From NCBI GenBank assembly GCA_946611835.1, contig CAMOEE010000016.1, positions 1-19,867 on the forward strand: a stretch of 19,867 nucleotides of DNA, in the 5' to 3' direction. A model generated the notes under the pieces. The model ran no database searches. It was given only the letters and a program-made list of their open reading frames with translations, and was not told where the DNA came from. Below, piece after piece: positions 7,034 to 14,743 of the stretch (the first letter of the stretch is position 1; the number at the start of each line of letters is the position of its first letter). Position numbers and translations under genes: made by a program. The stretch is from an uncultured Treponema sp. GTDB taxonomy: Bacteria; Spirochaetota; Spirochaetia; Treponematales; Treponemataceae.

Positions 7034-9359
7034 ATGCAAATTTGTTTTTCTTTTTTCGCTTATTTTGATTTTGCTGACATTTTCTTCCTGCAAAACCGAT
7101 GACGATGATTCTCACCCTGCAAAATCTTCCCTTGAAAAAGTGAATGTCGCGGTAGTCCTTCCTCTTACGGAAGGCACGGTTCAAGAAGTCCGTTTTAAGC
7201 GTGTCGCCGAATGGTATCTTACGACTCTCGAAAAGGCGACGGGCGTTTTTTCAACTCCGTTCACGCTCAACATCGAATGGTACGACGAAAACACAGCGAA
7301 TCTGGATTCCCTTTCTTCGACACTTTCTTCGCGCTCTGATTTGCTTGCCGTAATCGGACCTATGTATTCAAGCCATGTTCAGATTTTTGCAGACAAATGC
7401 TACGAAACAAAAAAGCCCCTTATCACTCCATGTGCTTCAAGCGAGACTGTCATCCGCGCGTATGCGGTGAATGCCGCCGTCAAGGACAAGAAATCGCCTT
7501 TTCTGTGGACACTCACCGAGTCCGATGTCTCGCAGATTGAGGCTTTGCTTTCAAAAGTTTCCACTTACGGCGGAAAAAGCGTTTCATTGCTCGCAAGTGC
7601 CGATGTTTACGGAAAGACGTTCTTTGACTGGGTGCCGTTCCTTGCCACCGAGCTGGAACTGGAAGTCAGGCAGAATGTCATTTACGAAACCGACACCGTA
7701 AAAAAAGACTATGAATCTGGTACGGTCCCAGTTTCACTTCCGGAGGCGGCTGAGACGGTTTTGTCATCGGACGCGGATTTTGTCATTTGCGCATTCTCTT
7801 CCTACGCTGATGCCGAAACAGTGCTCAAAAAGCGGGAAGAAATCGGTGACACGGCCCCGCGCCTGCTTTTTTCGGACACGGCTTTTACGGCAGAACTGCT
7901 TTCTTTTATGGAAGGAGAGGACTGCCTTGCTGAGGGAATTGAAGGAACCGCCCCGTATGCTGACCCTGAGAGCGCGTTCGTCGTGGATTATGCCGCCCGG
8001 TTCGGCGAAAATCCCGTCGTCGGCGAGGCTCAGTTCTATGATTCGCTTCTTTTGTGTTCGTTTGCCGCAGCAGGTTGTTTCTGCAACAAAAAAAACGGTG
8101 ATACGGACGCTTTTACGAACGAAAAAGTGAATGCCGAGCTTCGAAAGATGAACGAGGCAAATGCGGGAAGCGAATACGCATGGAATCTTGTGGGCATGGT
8201 CGTTGCATTAAAGAGCCTTGACAAGGGCGTGTACACGAACTTGTGCGGTGCTACGGGCCTTCTTGACTTCGACAAGGAAACGCTCACATCGGCTTTGTAC
8301 AGCATTTATGTACATTGGTGCGTAGTCGATGGAAAATTCGTGCCGCTTGAATTCACATCGACCGAAAGCAGCTCGCACTCAAGCGGAAACAGGGCAAGCT
8401 GGGAATGGATTGCAAGTTTTGACGACAACGAAGATATTGAGGATTCCGAGAATTCAACCGTCTCATACGGCGACATGGAAGAGCAGTGGGCGGTCATCGT
8501 TGCGGCATCAACTACATGGGCGAACTACCGTCATCAGGCAGACGCACTTTACATCTACCAGCTTTTGCGCAAAAACGGCTATCCTGATGACAAAATTATC
8601 CTGATTCTTGCGGACGACATTGCGAATCACAGGCGCAACAAGCGGCCTGGAGAAATAATCGCCCGCTTTGAAGGCGAAAACCTGTACACCGATAATTTGC
8701 AGATTGATTATCTTTTAGAGGAACTTAGCGCCGAGGATATGTCAAAAATCATGCAGGGGGAAAGCATCACTCTGGAAAATCGGGAGACATTAAGGCTCTC
8801 TCATCCTCATCTTGTTGAAACGCCTACGATTCTTAAAAGCGGCTCTGACTCAAACGTCCTGTGGTTCTGGTCAGGGCACGGAACGAACATCAGGGGCGAC
8901 AGCGAGAACGGCTATTTCGTATGGGAAGGAAAAAATTCTGCCTATAAAGGCTTCACCACGGACTTAATGAAAAACACGCTCGAATCGATGAGCAGTGACA
9001 GCGATGGAAAAAAGCATTTCAGACAGCTTCTGATTGTCACGGAAACCTGCTATTCGGGAAGCGTCATGCATATCTGCTCTGGAATCGAGGGCGTGCTTGC
9101 CTTTACCGCCGCCAACGGTTCTGAAACATCCCTTGCCGATTTGTACAGCGTAGACCTGAAAGTGTGGCTTTCAAACCGGTTCACCAAGAACTTTACGGAA
9201 AGCATAATAGAAAATTCGGGGATTTATTACGCCGATTTGTACAAATATCTTGTGAAAAACACGATTGGCTCTCATGTCAGGCTTTTCAACGGTACCTGTT
9301 TCGGAAACCTGTATAATCTAAGTCCGAACGAGCTTGTTGTGTACAAGGTGCCTGATTGA
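7023..9359 (+). CDS. Lipoprotein fusing a type I periplasmic-binding domain to a legumain-like (C13) cysteine protease
   Basis: The start at 7023 gives MRSRCKF, a hydrophobic segment and lipobox FSSC (Cys23), then KTDDDDS. AAGGGAG (7006-7012) is the ribosome binding site. An earlier in-frame start at 6918 would lie inside the BMP gene and hide the signal peptide. Residues about 38-440 resemble branched-chain amino-acid-type binding proteins (Peripla_BP_6): NVAVVLPL, AVIGPMYSSHVQ, KKPLITPCASS. Residues 489-760 match peptidase C13: WAVIVAASTTWANYRHQAD, YQLLRKNGYPDDKI, DDIAN (531-535), RPGEI (541-545), WSGHG with His619, TETCYSGS with Cys676, and TAANGSETS (695-703), which resembles the legumain S1-pocket region. 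Both catalytic residues are kept, so activity after Asn or Asp is plausible. It looks closer to legumain than to the GPI transamidase branch. An Asp/Glu/Ser-rich linker (about 445-485) joins the domains. The substrate is unknown. Confidence 0.88.
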   Translation: MRSRCKFVFLFSLILILLTFSSCKTDDDDSHPAKSSLEKVNVAVVLPLTEGTVQEVRFKRVAEWYLTTLEKATGVFSTPFTLNIEWYDENTANLDSLSSTLSSRSDLLAVIGPMYSSHVQIFADKCYETKKPLITPCASSETVIRAYAVNAAVKDKKSPFLWTLTESDVSQIEALLSKVSTYGGKSVSLLASADVYGKTFFDWVPFLATELELEVRQNVIYETDTVKKDYESGTVPVSLPEAAETVLSSDADFVICAFSSYADAETVLKKREEIGDTAPRLLFSDTAFTAELLSFMEGEDCLAEGIEGTAPYADPESAFVVDYAARFGENPVVGEAQFYDSLLLCSFAAAGCFCNKKNGDTDAFTNEKVNAELRKMNEANAGSEYAWNLVGMVVALKSLDKGVYTNLCGATGLLDFDKETLTSALYSIYVHWCVVDGKFVPLEFTSTESSSHSSGNRASWEWIASFDDNEDIEDSENSTVSYGDMEEQWAVIVAASTTWANYRHQADALYIYQLLRKNGYPDDKIILILADDIANHRRNKRPGEIIARFEGENLYTDNLQIDYLLEELSAEDMSKIMQGESITLENRETLRLSHPHLVETPTILKSGSDSNVLWFWSGHGTNIRGDSENGYFVWEGKNSAYKGFTTDLMKNTLESMSSDSDGKKHFRQLLIVTETCYSGSVMHICSGIEGVLAFTAANGSETSLADLYSVDLKVWLSNRFTKNFTESIIENSGIYYADLYKYLVKNTIGSHVRLFNGTCFGNLYNLSPNELVVYKVPD

Positions 9360-9396
9360 TTTCAAAGCTTTTACTGGTGCAAGTTATCTGAATTTG

Positions 9397-9405
9397 TGAT
9401 ATAAT
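9397..9405 (+). promoter_or_regulatory. Extended -10 promoter for ispG, abutting the start codon
   Basis: TGATATAAT is a consensus extended -10 element (TGn followed by TATAAT at 9400-9405). No good -35 hexamer lies at the usual distance, as is common for extended -10 promoters. The expected transcription start, about 7 bases downstream, falls at or next to the A of the ispG ATG (9412). No Shine-Dalgarno sequence lies between the element and the ATG. Confidence 0.6.
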
Positions 9406-9411
9406 TATCTC

Positions 9412-10515
9412 ATGGAAAAGAAATTTTATAGTCCGCGCGAAGTTGTTGTTGGCGGATTTGAAAATGTTGATAAAATACTTGTGGGTGGGGCTAATCCCGT
9501 AACAATTCAGACTATGTGGAAAGAGGGAATAGTCGGTGTAAAGGATAATCCTGAAAAACTTGAAGAAATCCGAAACAAGATTGCTTCCCTTAAAATGCTG
9601 GGCTGTGATATCATTCGTTTTGCAGTTCCTGATATGGAAAGCGCCGAGAGTTTCATCGAAATCTGTAAATCTACTTCAATGCCGCTTGTTGCGGATATTC
9701 ATTTTGATTACCGCCTTGCCTTGAAGTGTCTGGAGGGGCCTGTGGCGGCGATCCGAATAAATCCGGGCAATATTGGGGCAAGAGACCGTGTTGAGGCTGT
9801 AGTCAATGGCTGCAGGGAAAAGGGCGTCGCTATCCGTATCGGCGTTAACTCAGGCTCTCTTCCCCATGATTTACGGGAAAAGGTCGAGAAGGGCGAGATG
9901 AGCCGGGCTGTGGCACTTAGCGAGACTGCCGCCCGAGAATGCGCTGTCTTTGACGAGCTTAATTTTGACCAGTTTCTGGTAAGCATGAAGGCTTCGAGCG
10001 TGGCCGAGACAATCGAAGCTAACGAGGATTTTGCCTCTAAATACAATATTCCCCTCCATGTTGGAGTCACTGAGGCTGGTCCTCTTATCACAGGCGTCGT
10101 TAAATCAACCCTTGCTTTCAGCCATCTTCTCAATGAGGGAATCGGCTCGACAATACGGGTTTCACTTTCTTCTGCGCCTGAGAATGAGGTCATCACGGGC
10201 CTTGAGATTTTGCGTGAATGCGGGAAGAGAAGCGGAGGAGTAACTTTGGTAAGCTGCCCTCGCTGTGGTCGCCAGGGCTTTGATGTCCACGCTTTTATGG
10301 ATCGCTGGCAGAATAAACTCCTGTCAATGAAGAAAAACATCACTGTTGCGGTTATGGGATGTGTCGTAAATGGTCCTGGCGAAGGAAAACATGCCGACAT
10401 CGGTATAGCAGGTGCTGGTGGAAAGGCAATTATCTTTAAAAAAGGCCAAATTGTACGAACGGTTGATGAAAAAGATGCCGATAATGTATTTGAAGAAATG
10501 TTGAATGAAATTTAG
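9412..10515 (+). CDS. ispG: 4-hydroxy-3-methylbut-2-enyl diphosphate synthase (IspG/GcpE)
   Basis: This cytoplasmic iron-sulfur enzyme converts 2-C-methyl-D-erythritol 2,4-cyclodiphosphate to HMBPP in the MEP isoprenoid pathway. At 367 residues it has the normal length of the compact bacterial form. The [4Fe-4S] ligands are visible as Cys282 and Cys285 (SCPRCGR), Cys317 (VMGCVVNGPGE) and Glu324, with family spacing. Other conserved segments are GGANPVTIQTM (25-35), ADIHFDYRLAL (94-104), RINPGNIG (115-122) and IRIGVNSGSL (141-150). The gene has its own extended -10 promoter and no Shine-Dalgarno sequence, so it is probably transcribed separately from the lipoprotein operon. The TPR-like gene follows after 30 bases. 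It provides isoprenoid precursors, including undecaprenyl phosphate used by glycan assembly of the sort encoded on the opposite strand, though there is no evidence of shared control. Confidence 0.98.
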   Translation: MEKKFYSPREVVVGGFENVDKILVGGANPVTIQTMWKEGIVGVKDNPEKLEEIRNKIASLKMLGCDIIRFAVPDMESAESFIEICKSTSMPLVADIHFDYRLALKCLEGPVAAIRINPGNIGARDRVEAVVNGCREKGVAIRIGVNSGSLPHDLREKVEKGEMSRAVALSETAARECAVFDELNFDQFLVSMKASSVAETIEANEDFASKYNIPLHVGVTEAGPLITGVVKSTLAFSHLLNEGIGSTIRVSLSSAPENEVITGLEILRECGKRSGGVTLVSCPRCGRQGFDVHAFMDRWQNKLLSMKKNITVAVMGCVVNGPGEGKHADIGIAGAGGKAIIFKKGQIVRTVDEKDADNVFEEMLNEI

Positions 10516-10545
10516 GCAGCATTTCTCAAAGGAAGCCTCTTTTTT

Positions 10546-11643
10546 ATGAAAAAAATATTTCTGTCACTTTGTTTTCTTTTGACTTTCTCACTTCTTTTTT
10601 CTCAGGTCGTGCCTAAAAAGCCTGAGTCATCAGAATATTCATGGCGGATTTTGCAGGATGCACAGTTTGCCTTTGATAAAGGTGAGATTTCTCGGGCTAT
10701 GAACCTTGCAAACAAGGCAAAAGCGAACAGGGTGGCTGAAAGTGACTATGAAGTCTATATCCTTGATGTCGCTCTCTCTCCGCTTGCCGTTCGCCGTGCA
10801 GGGGAAGATTTTGACGTTGTTCTTGAAGTTTTAAAAGAAAGGGATCAGACAGAGGCGATTTCAATCATCAATCGTTACCTGGAGCTTTATGGCAAAAGTT
10901 TTTTTCACTATTCCGTCAACAAAATGGAAGACTGGGTTGAGGAAAAACGGGTTTATCCAGAGGCTGATTTTTTGATTGGTAAGATTTACCGCCTCGAAGG
11001 TGAATACAAGACGGCCATTGATTTCTATGAGAAAGCCCGCCTTGAAAGCTCTTTCCTTGATATCCCTGATCAGATTTATGACATTCTTTACGAGATGGCT
11101 GATTTACTTAAGCATCAGGGGGAGACCGAAAAATATAAGCAGGCTCTTCTTCTGATTCTTGATAATGATTCAAACTACAAAGATATGGTTCTCCGTCGGG
11201 CCATGCTTAAAATCATTGATGCTGACAAACCTTCAAATGTTGACCGTTTCTTCAATTTATTCAGAGTTTCCTCACCTAAGACTTTGAACGCTCTTTATAA
11301 TATCAGTCTGATTTTTGAGGAGGAAGGCGAGACCGAGAATTCTCTTTTTTCTTCTGCCCTTGGTTCGGTGGAAAGTTTTTCCCATATCCTTGATTCAATT
11401 TCTGGCCGTGACGCAAACTATGAATACACGACTTTGGCTGATTTCCTTAAAAAGATTTCCGAGTATGAAGATATTCTTCTCTGGTGCGAGCAGAATCATT
11501 TCTGGGATAATTTGATTGCTTTCTGCAAAAAAGTCTCTGAAAGGGGTGATGTCATTTATGCAAACGCAATGCTTGATGTGATTGCGAATAATTCTCATGA
11601 TTCATATACGAGAGCCGCTGCCCGCTCAAACATGGTAAGGTAA
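10546..11643 (+). CDS. Exported TPR-like helical-repeat protein of unknown function
   Basis: The 365-residue protein has a type I signal peptide, MKKIFLSLCFLLTFSLLFS with probable cleavage before Gln20. No lipobox Cys is placed for lipidation: Cys9 sits inside the hydrophobic core. The rest is helical, with degenerate tetratricopeptide-like pairs, for example around residues 33-60 (AQFAFDKGEISRAMNLANKA), 140-170 (FLIGKIYRLEGEYKTAIDFYEKA) and 185-210. A periplasmic scaffold or protein-binding role is inferred. AAAGGAAG at 10528-10535 lies 10 bases before the ATG, and the gene is 30 bases downstream of ispG, so the two are probably co-transcribed. Its stop lies 14 bases from the end of the convergent gene, with no obvious terminator hairpin between them. 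Confidence 0.8.
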   Translation: MKKIFLSLCFLLTFSLLFSQVVPKKPESSEYSWRILQDAQFAFDKGEISRAMNLANKAKANRVAESDYEVYILDVALSPLAVRRAGEDFDVVLEVLKERDQTEAISIINRYLELYGKSFFHYSVNKMEDWVEEKRVYPEADFLIGKIYRLEGEYKTAIDFYEKARLESSFLDIPDQIYDILYEMADLLKHQGETEKYKQALLLILDNDSNYKDMVLRRAMLKIIDADKPSNVDRFFNLFRVSSPKTLNALYNISLIFEEEGETENSLFSSALGSVESFSHILDSISGRDANYEYTTLADFLKKISEYEDILLWCEQNHFWDNLIAFCKKVSERGDVIYANAMLDVIANNSHDSYTRAAARSNMVR

Positions 11644-11657
11644 CTTTAAGTCTCTTG

Positions 11658-13268
11658 CTAGTAGTGAAGGCCGATTCCTGCGTAAATCTCATATTTCTTC
11701 ACATTTTCTCTCCAGCTCATATCGATTTTATCCGGGTACTTCTTTGAGATGATGGCTCTTCCCAAATCGATTCCGACGCTTGCCCTCATAACGATTCCCT
11801 TCCAGCGCTCAGGGAAGAGAAGCAGCTCGACTCCGCCGGTATACCATCCGTCTTCAAGTGAAAAAAGCCTGCCTGTCACTTCATTTTTTGTGAGGGCTAT
11901 GTCCACGAAGGGGGATATTTGAAGCTCGAAATTGAATTTGTCAGTCCAGGCGAATGTCCGTGAAAACCATGAATCTTCTCCGAAAATTGCATCTGACCAG
12001 TCAAGCCAGTGCGTCGTTATTAAGTGAATCGGAAAATCCAGGTTAAGGACAAGTGCGCTTGATGTCTTGAGGGCTTTTTTTGTCCTTAGTTCAATTCCGT
12101 CATAATTCGCATATTTCTGTTTGTCACGAACGCCACGGAGTAATGTTCCGATTTCTCCACGGTTTGATTTTGTGAGGAAAGCTGAGAATCGTGAGTTGAT
12201 TCCGAAATATCTGAATGATTTGAATGCCTGTAATTCACCAAAAAGGCGGGGTTCGATTTCTTCCTGCTTGAAGTCATAGCCGATTGAGTGTCCGACCCTT
12301 GCCGAAATACCACTCCTGAAATTTCCATACCAGTTTATTCTTTTCGTTGATAGTGATTCGCCTGCTGATATCACCGGACTTGCCAGATCATCGTTCTTGA
12401 TGTTTATGCCGTCCTTGTCATAACTTACTTTTGCGTCGGTGAAAGGTGTCCAGTACACGAATCCCCAGTTCTCTATGTCGAATATTTTTACTGGTGTAGA
12501 GAGCTTCATGTCGCTGGTGAAGTGCATGGTATCGTTATAGTCCTCGTATTCCAGGTCACGGTTTGCCTGCTCGCTCACATCAAGTATGAACGAAAGTTTT
12601 TGGAAAGGGAGCTCAAAAGTAAGCCCTGTCCCTGAGTGAAATTCAAGCTCATTTACGCCATGTGTATATTCAAGGTCAAAATTATTATTCCATGAGCAGA
12701 TGAAGGGGCCGGAATAAAAAGGGTATCTGTAGTCAAATTCTGCTCCGAATGTAAGGTTTTGGTCCCCTGTCGTAACATCTTCTTTCAGACCGACAAAGGC
12801 TCCGATATTCATGGTGTTCATCGTGCCGAGAAAATTGACATCCTTGACTTTGACTTTGAAGATAAAACCGCTGTTTGAGTCATATTTGGGGTAAGGAAGA
12901 ATCAGAAGTGATTTAGTATCATGGGTTTTGATTTCAAGCGAGACAAAAATGATTTCAGAGGAATCTGAAAGTTCAGAATTTTCTGAAATCTCCACACTGT
13001 CAAAAGCCCTTGTGTTCATAAGCCTTTGCTGAAGGTCAGCCAGATAAGAATCAAGTTCTTCCTTGCTTTCAAAAATCCTTTCGGTATTCACAGGAACAGT
13101 TCTTTTCAGGTCTTTTTCCCGGGTTTTATCAAGAGAATACTCTACATCTTTAATCTGATATCTTTCTGAGTAAACAGGGACTGAAAGAAATAGTAAAAAT
13201 GTGAGAAAAACAAAACCTGACTTAAAGTGCGCTTTGTTTGGCTTTCGACAAGGAGGATCAATACGCAC
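11658..13268 (-). CDS. Omp85/BamA-TamA-like outer-membrane beta-barrel protein
   Basis: The best start is a GTG whose first base is 13268, preceded by GGGG about 5 bases upstream. It gives 536 residues with a basic N-region and a hydrophobic signal core (FVFLTFLLFLSVPV) ending near VYS, residues 32-34. The open frame extends upstream to 13385, but that part lies entirely inside wbaP. Residues about 36-115 look like a single POTRA-type domain. After LPYPKYDSNSGF (123-134) comes a segment with the Omp85-like pattern KDVNFLGTMNTMNIG, then alternating amphipathic strands. LLRGVRD (376-382) matches the Arg-Gly motif of the Omp85 loop 6. The protein ends EIYAGIGLHY, with the C-terminal aromatic residue typical of outer-membrane barrels. 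It overlaps the end of wbaP by 11 bases, so translational coupling is likely. An assembly or export role is inferred. It is too small and too poor in POTRA domains to be the main BamA. Confidence 0.75.
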   Translation of the reverse strand: MRIDPPCRKPNKAHFKSGFVFLTFLLFLSVPVYSERYQIKDVEYSLDKTREKDLKRTVPVNTERIFESKEELDSYLADLQQRLMNTRAFDSVEISENSELSDSSEIIFVSLEIKTHDTKSLLILPYPKYDSNSGFIFKVKVKDVNFLGTMNTMNIGAFVGLKEDVTTGDQNLTFGAEFDYRYPFYSGPFICSWNNNFDLEYTHGVNELEFHSGTGLTFELPFQKLSFILDVSEQANRDLEYEDYNDTMHFTSDMKLSTPVKIFDIENWGFVYWTPFTDAKVSYDKDGINIKNDDLASPVISAGESLSTKRINWYGNFRSGISARVGHSIGYDFKQEEIEPRLFGELQAFKSFRYFGINSRFSAFLTKSNRGEIGTLLRGVRDKQKYANYDGIELRTKKALKTSSALVLNLDFPIHLITTHWLDWSDAIFGEDSWFSRTFAWTDKFNFELQISPFVDIALTKNEVTGRLFSLEDGWYTGGVELLLFPERWKGIVMRASVGIDLGRAIISKKYPDKIDMSWRENVKKYEIYAGIGLHY

Positions 13269-14682
13269 CTTTTCCCCGCAAGACAACATAGACGGTTTTG
13301 ATGATAATCCAGATATCAAGCCAGACAGACCAGTTCTGTATGTAATAAGAGTCAAGCGTGACACGCTCTTCATAACCGGTGTCACTGCGTCCTGAAATCT
13401 GCCACATACCGCTTAAGCCTGGCTGGACTGAAAGAATGAACTGGGCCTTGTTCCCGTATTTTACAAGCTCCGGCTCCGTTACAGGACGGGGACCGATAAA
13501 ACTCATTTCTCCTGTAAGAATGTTGAAGAACTGAGGAAGCTCATCGATGCTTGTCTTTCGCAGGATTTTTCCGACTTTCGTAACCCTGGGGTCATTAGTG
13601 AACTTACGATCCTTTTCCCATTCGCGACGCATTTCCGGGTTCTCTGCAAGAATTTTTTCAAGCTGCTTGTCGGCATCGATAACCATAGAGCGGAATTTCC
13701 AGCATTTGAATTCCCTTCCGTTCTTGCCGGTGCGCTTGTGACCGTAAAAAACTGGCCCCGGGCTTGTGAGCTTGACAATGAGGGCGACTACAGCCACAAC
13801 TGGAAGAGTGACTGGCGAAGAAAGAAGAAGAAGAAAAATGTCGATGAAACGCTTCCAGAAGAGACTTATGCGTTTAGTGAGATTATGGGTTGATGAAAAG
13901 CCCAAAATACCGCCGAAATCACGGACATTCGTTGAGATTGTTGAGATGTCGTTGATTTTAGGAACCTGAATCGTATACCGGTAGTATGAATTGATGTATG
14001 TGGTGTCGCGGTCATAGTCACAGAGAATCGCGACTTTGATTCCAAAGGATTTTATGAGGTCAAAAGATTCTGCAGAAGGAGGATATACTGGAATTCCGAA
14101 TTTCTCGGTCGGAATAAGAGCCTTGCTGTCTACAATCATTCCGGGCTTGTAGCCGAGATCCGGGCGTTTGAGGAGCCGTTCAATAATGAAATCCCCTGAT
14201 TTTCCTGAGACATAGATGACAGCCGGAACTCCGAACCATTTGAACTTTGAGAAAAGCGTGCGGGCCAGTTCCCTGCCTGCCGGAAGAACAATGAGAGCAA
14301 ATGGAGTGGCACAAATGAGGGCAATCACAAGCGGCCATTTGTCATCGGCTTCTTCAACAGTAATGGAAAGTGCGATTCCAACGAAAACAAAGAAAGAGCA
14401 GATGGCGAATTTCTTGACCTCATCCGCAGGCGGGTAGACAAGCCCCGGATAAAGCCCTGCCGCATAAAAAACGACCAGCATTGGCGGAAGATAAATCCAG
14501 TATGTGACGAATGAGCGAAAGTTAATCCATGAATGGTTGATAAAGTTGATGATAAAGAATGAAATACCGATACATAGCATGACACCGATTGCGTCAACAA
14601 TCATTAATGCTGCCCCAGATGTGAAGGAGCTGGTGCGCCAGAAATTCTTTTTGAAAAATTTTTTGTATTCTTGGTTGGTCAT
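13258..14682 (-). CDS. wbaP: Undecaprenyl-phosphate sugar phosphotransferase, WbaP type
   Basis: This membrane enzyme transfers a sugar 1-phosphate, commonly galactose or glucose in the family, from a UDP-sugar to undecaprenyl phosphate. This is the first step of lipid-linked surface glycan synthesis. The 474 residues contain about four membrane segments in the first 135 residues, a CoA-binding-like Rossmann middle domain (about 150-250), a re-entrant hydrophobic helix (277-305) and the catalytic bacterial sugar-transferase domain. Key motifs are YGHKRTGKNGREFKCWKFRSM (with the basic cluster), KTSIDELPQFFNI carrying the Asp380-Glu381 catalytic pair, GEMSFIGPRP (391-400) and GLSGMWQISGRSDTGYEERV, which is WbaP-like rather than WcaJ-like. 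It has a predicted promoter just upstream. Sugar specificity cannot be read from sequence. Confidence 0.92.
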   Translation of the reverse strand: MTNQEYKKFFKKNFWRTSSFTSGAALMIVDAIGVMLCIGISFFIINFINHSWINFRSFVTYWIYLPPMLVVFYAAGLYPGLVYPPADEVKKFAICSFFVFVGIALSITVEEADDKWPLVIALICATPFALIVLPAGRELARTLFSKFKWFGVPAVIYVSGKSGDFIIERLLKRPDLGYKPGMIVDSKALIPTEKFGIPVYPPSAESFDLIKSFGIKVAILCDYDRDTTYINSYYRYTIQVPKINDISTISTNVRDFGGILGFSSTHNLTKRISLFWKRFIDIFLLLLSSPVTLPVVAVVALIVKLTSPGPVFYGHKRTGKNGREFKCWKFRSMVIDADKQLEKILAENPEMRREWEKDRKFTNDPRVTKVGKILRKTSIDELPQFFNILTGEMSFIGPRPVTEPELVKYGNKAQFILSVQPGLSGMWQISGRSDTGYEERVTLDSYYIQNWSVWLDIWIIIKTVYVVLRGKGAY

Positions 14683-14714
14683 TTTCTTGCCAATAAATAA
14701 AATAAGGTTGTTTA

Positions 14715-14743
14715 ATTTTATCCCATAAATGGATAAAAGTCAC
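14715..14743 (-). promoter_or_regulatory. Predicted promoter for wbaP
   Basis: On the - strand, GTGACT (14743-14738, 4 of 6 matches to the -35 consensus) is followed after exactly 17 bases by TAAAAT (14720-14715, 5 of 6 matches to the -10 consensus). Transcription would start near 14708, giving a leader of about 26 bases before the wbaP ATG. The -35 hexamer touches the stop codon of the upstream glycosyltransferase gene. Confidence 0.45.
14716..14738. repeat. Perfect 8-bp inverted repeat inside the wbaP promoter
   Basis: TTTTATCC (14716-14723) and GGATAAAA (14731-14738) are perfect inverted arms around a 7-base centre. The dyad spans the spacer between the predicted -35 and -10 hexamers and covers most of the -10, which is where a repressor operator would lie. 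Read as RNA it makes only a weak AT-rich stem and is not followed by a U run, so a terminator is less likely. Confidence 0.45.

Noticed and set aside
9708..10400. 230-codon open frame on the - strand
   Set aside because: It lies wholly antisense to ispG, which is unambiguous, and its translation shows no recognisable family features.
11641..11660. Bidirectional terminator between the convergent genes
   Set aside because: Only 14 bases separate the stops and no stem-loop is visible there.
13249..13259. Perfect AAGGAGG ribosome-binding-like sequence on the + strand
   Set aside because: No start codon and no credible + strand gene follows. It is the antisense of the wbaP/Omp85 overlap region.
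13269..13385. N-terminal extension of the Omp85-like protein
   Set aside because: This stretch is entirely within wbaP in another frame and would put about 55 residues before the signal core.
13816..13838. GAA-type trinucleotide run
   Set aside because: It is a short leucine-serine codon run within a wbaP membrane helix, in frame and too short and imperfect to suggest a variable repeat.
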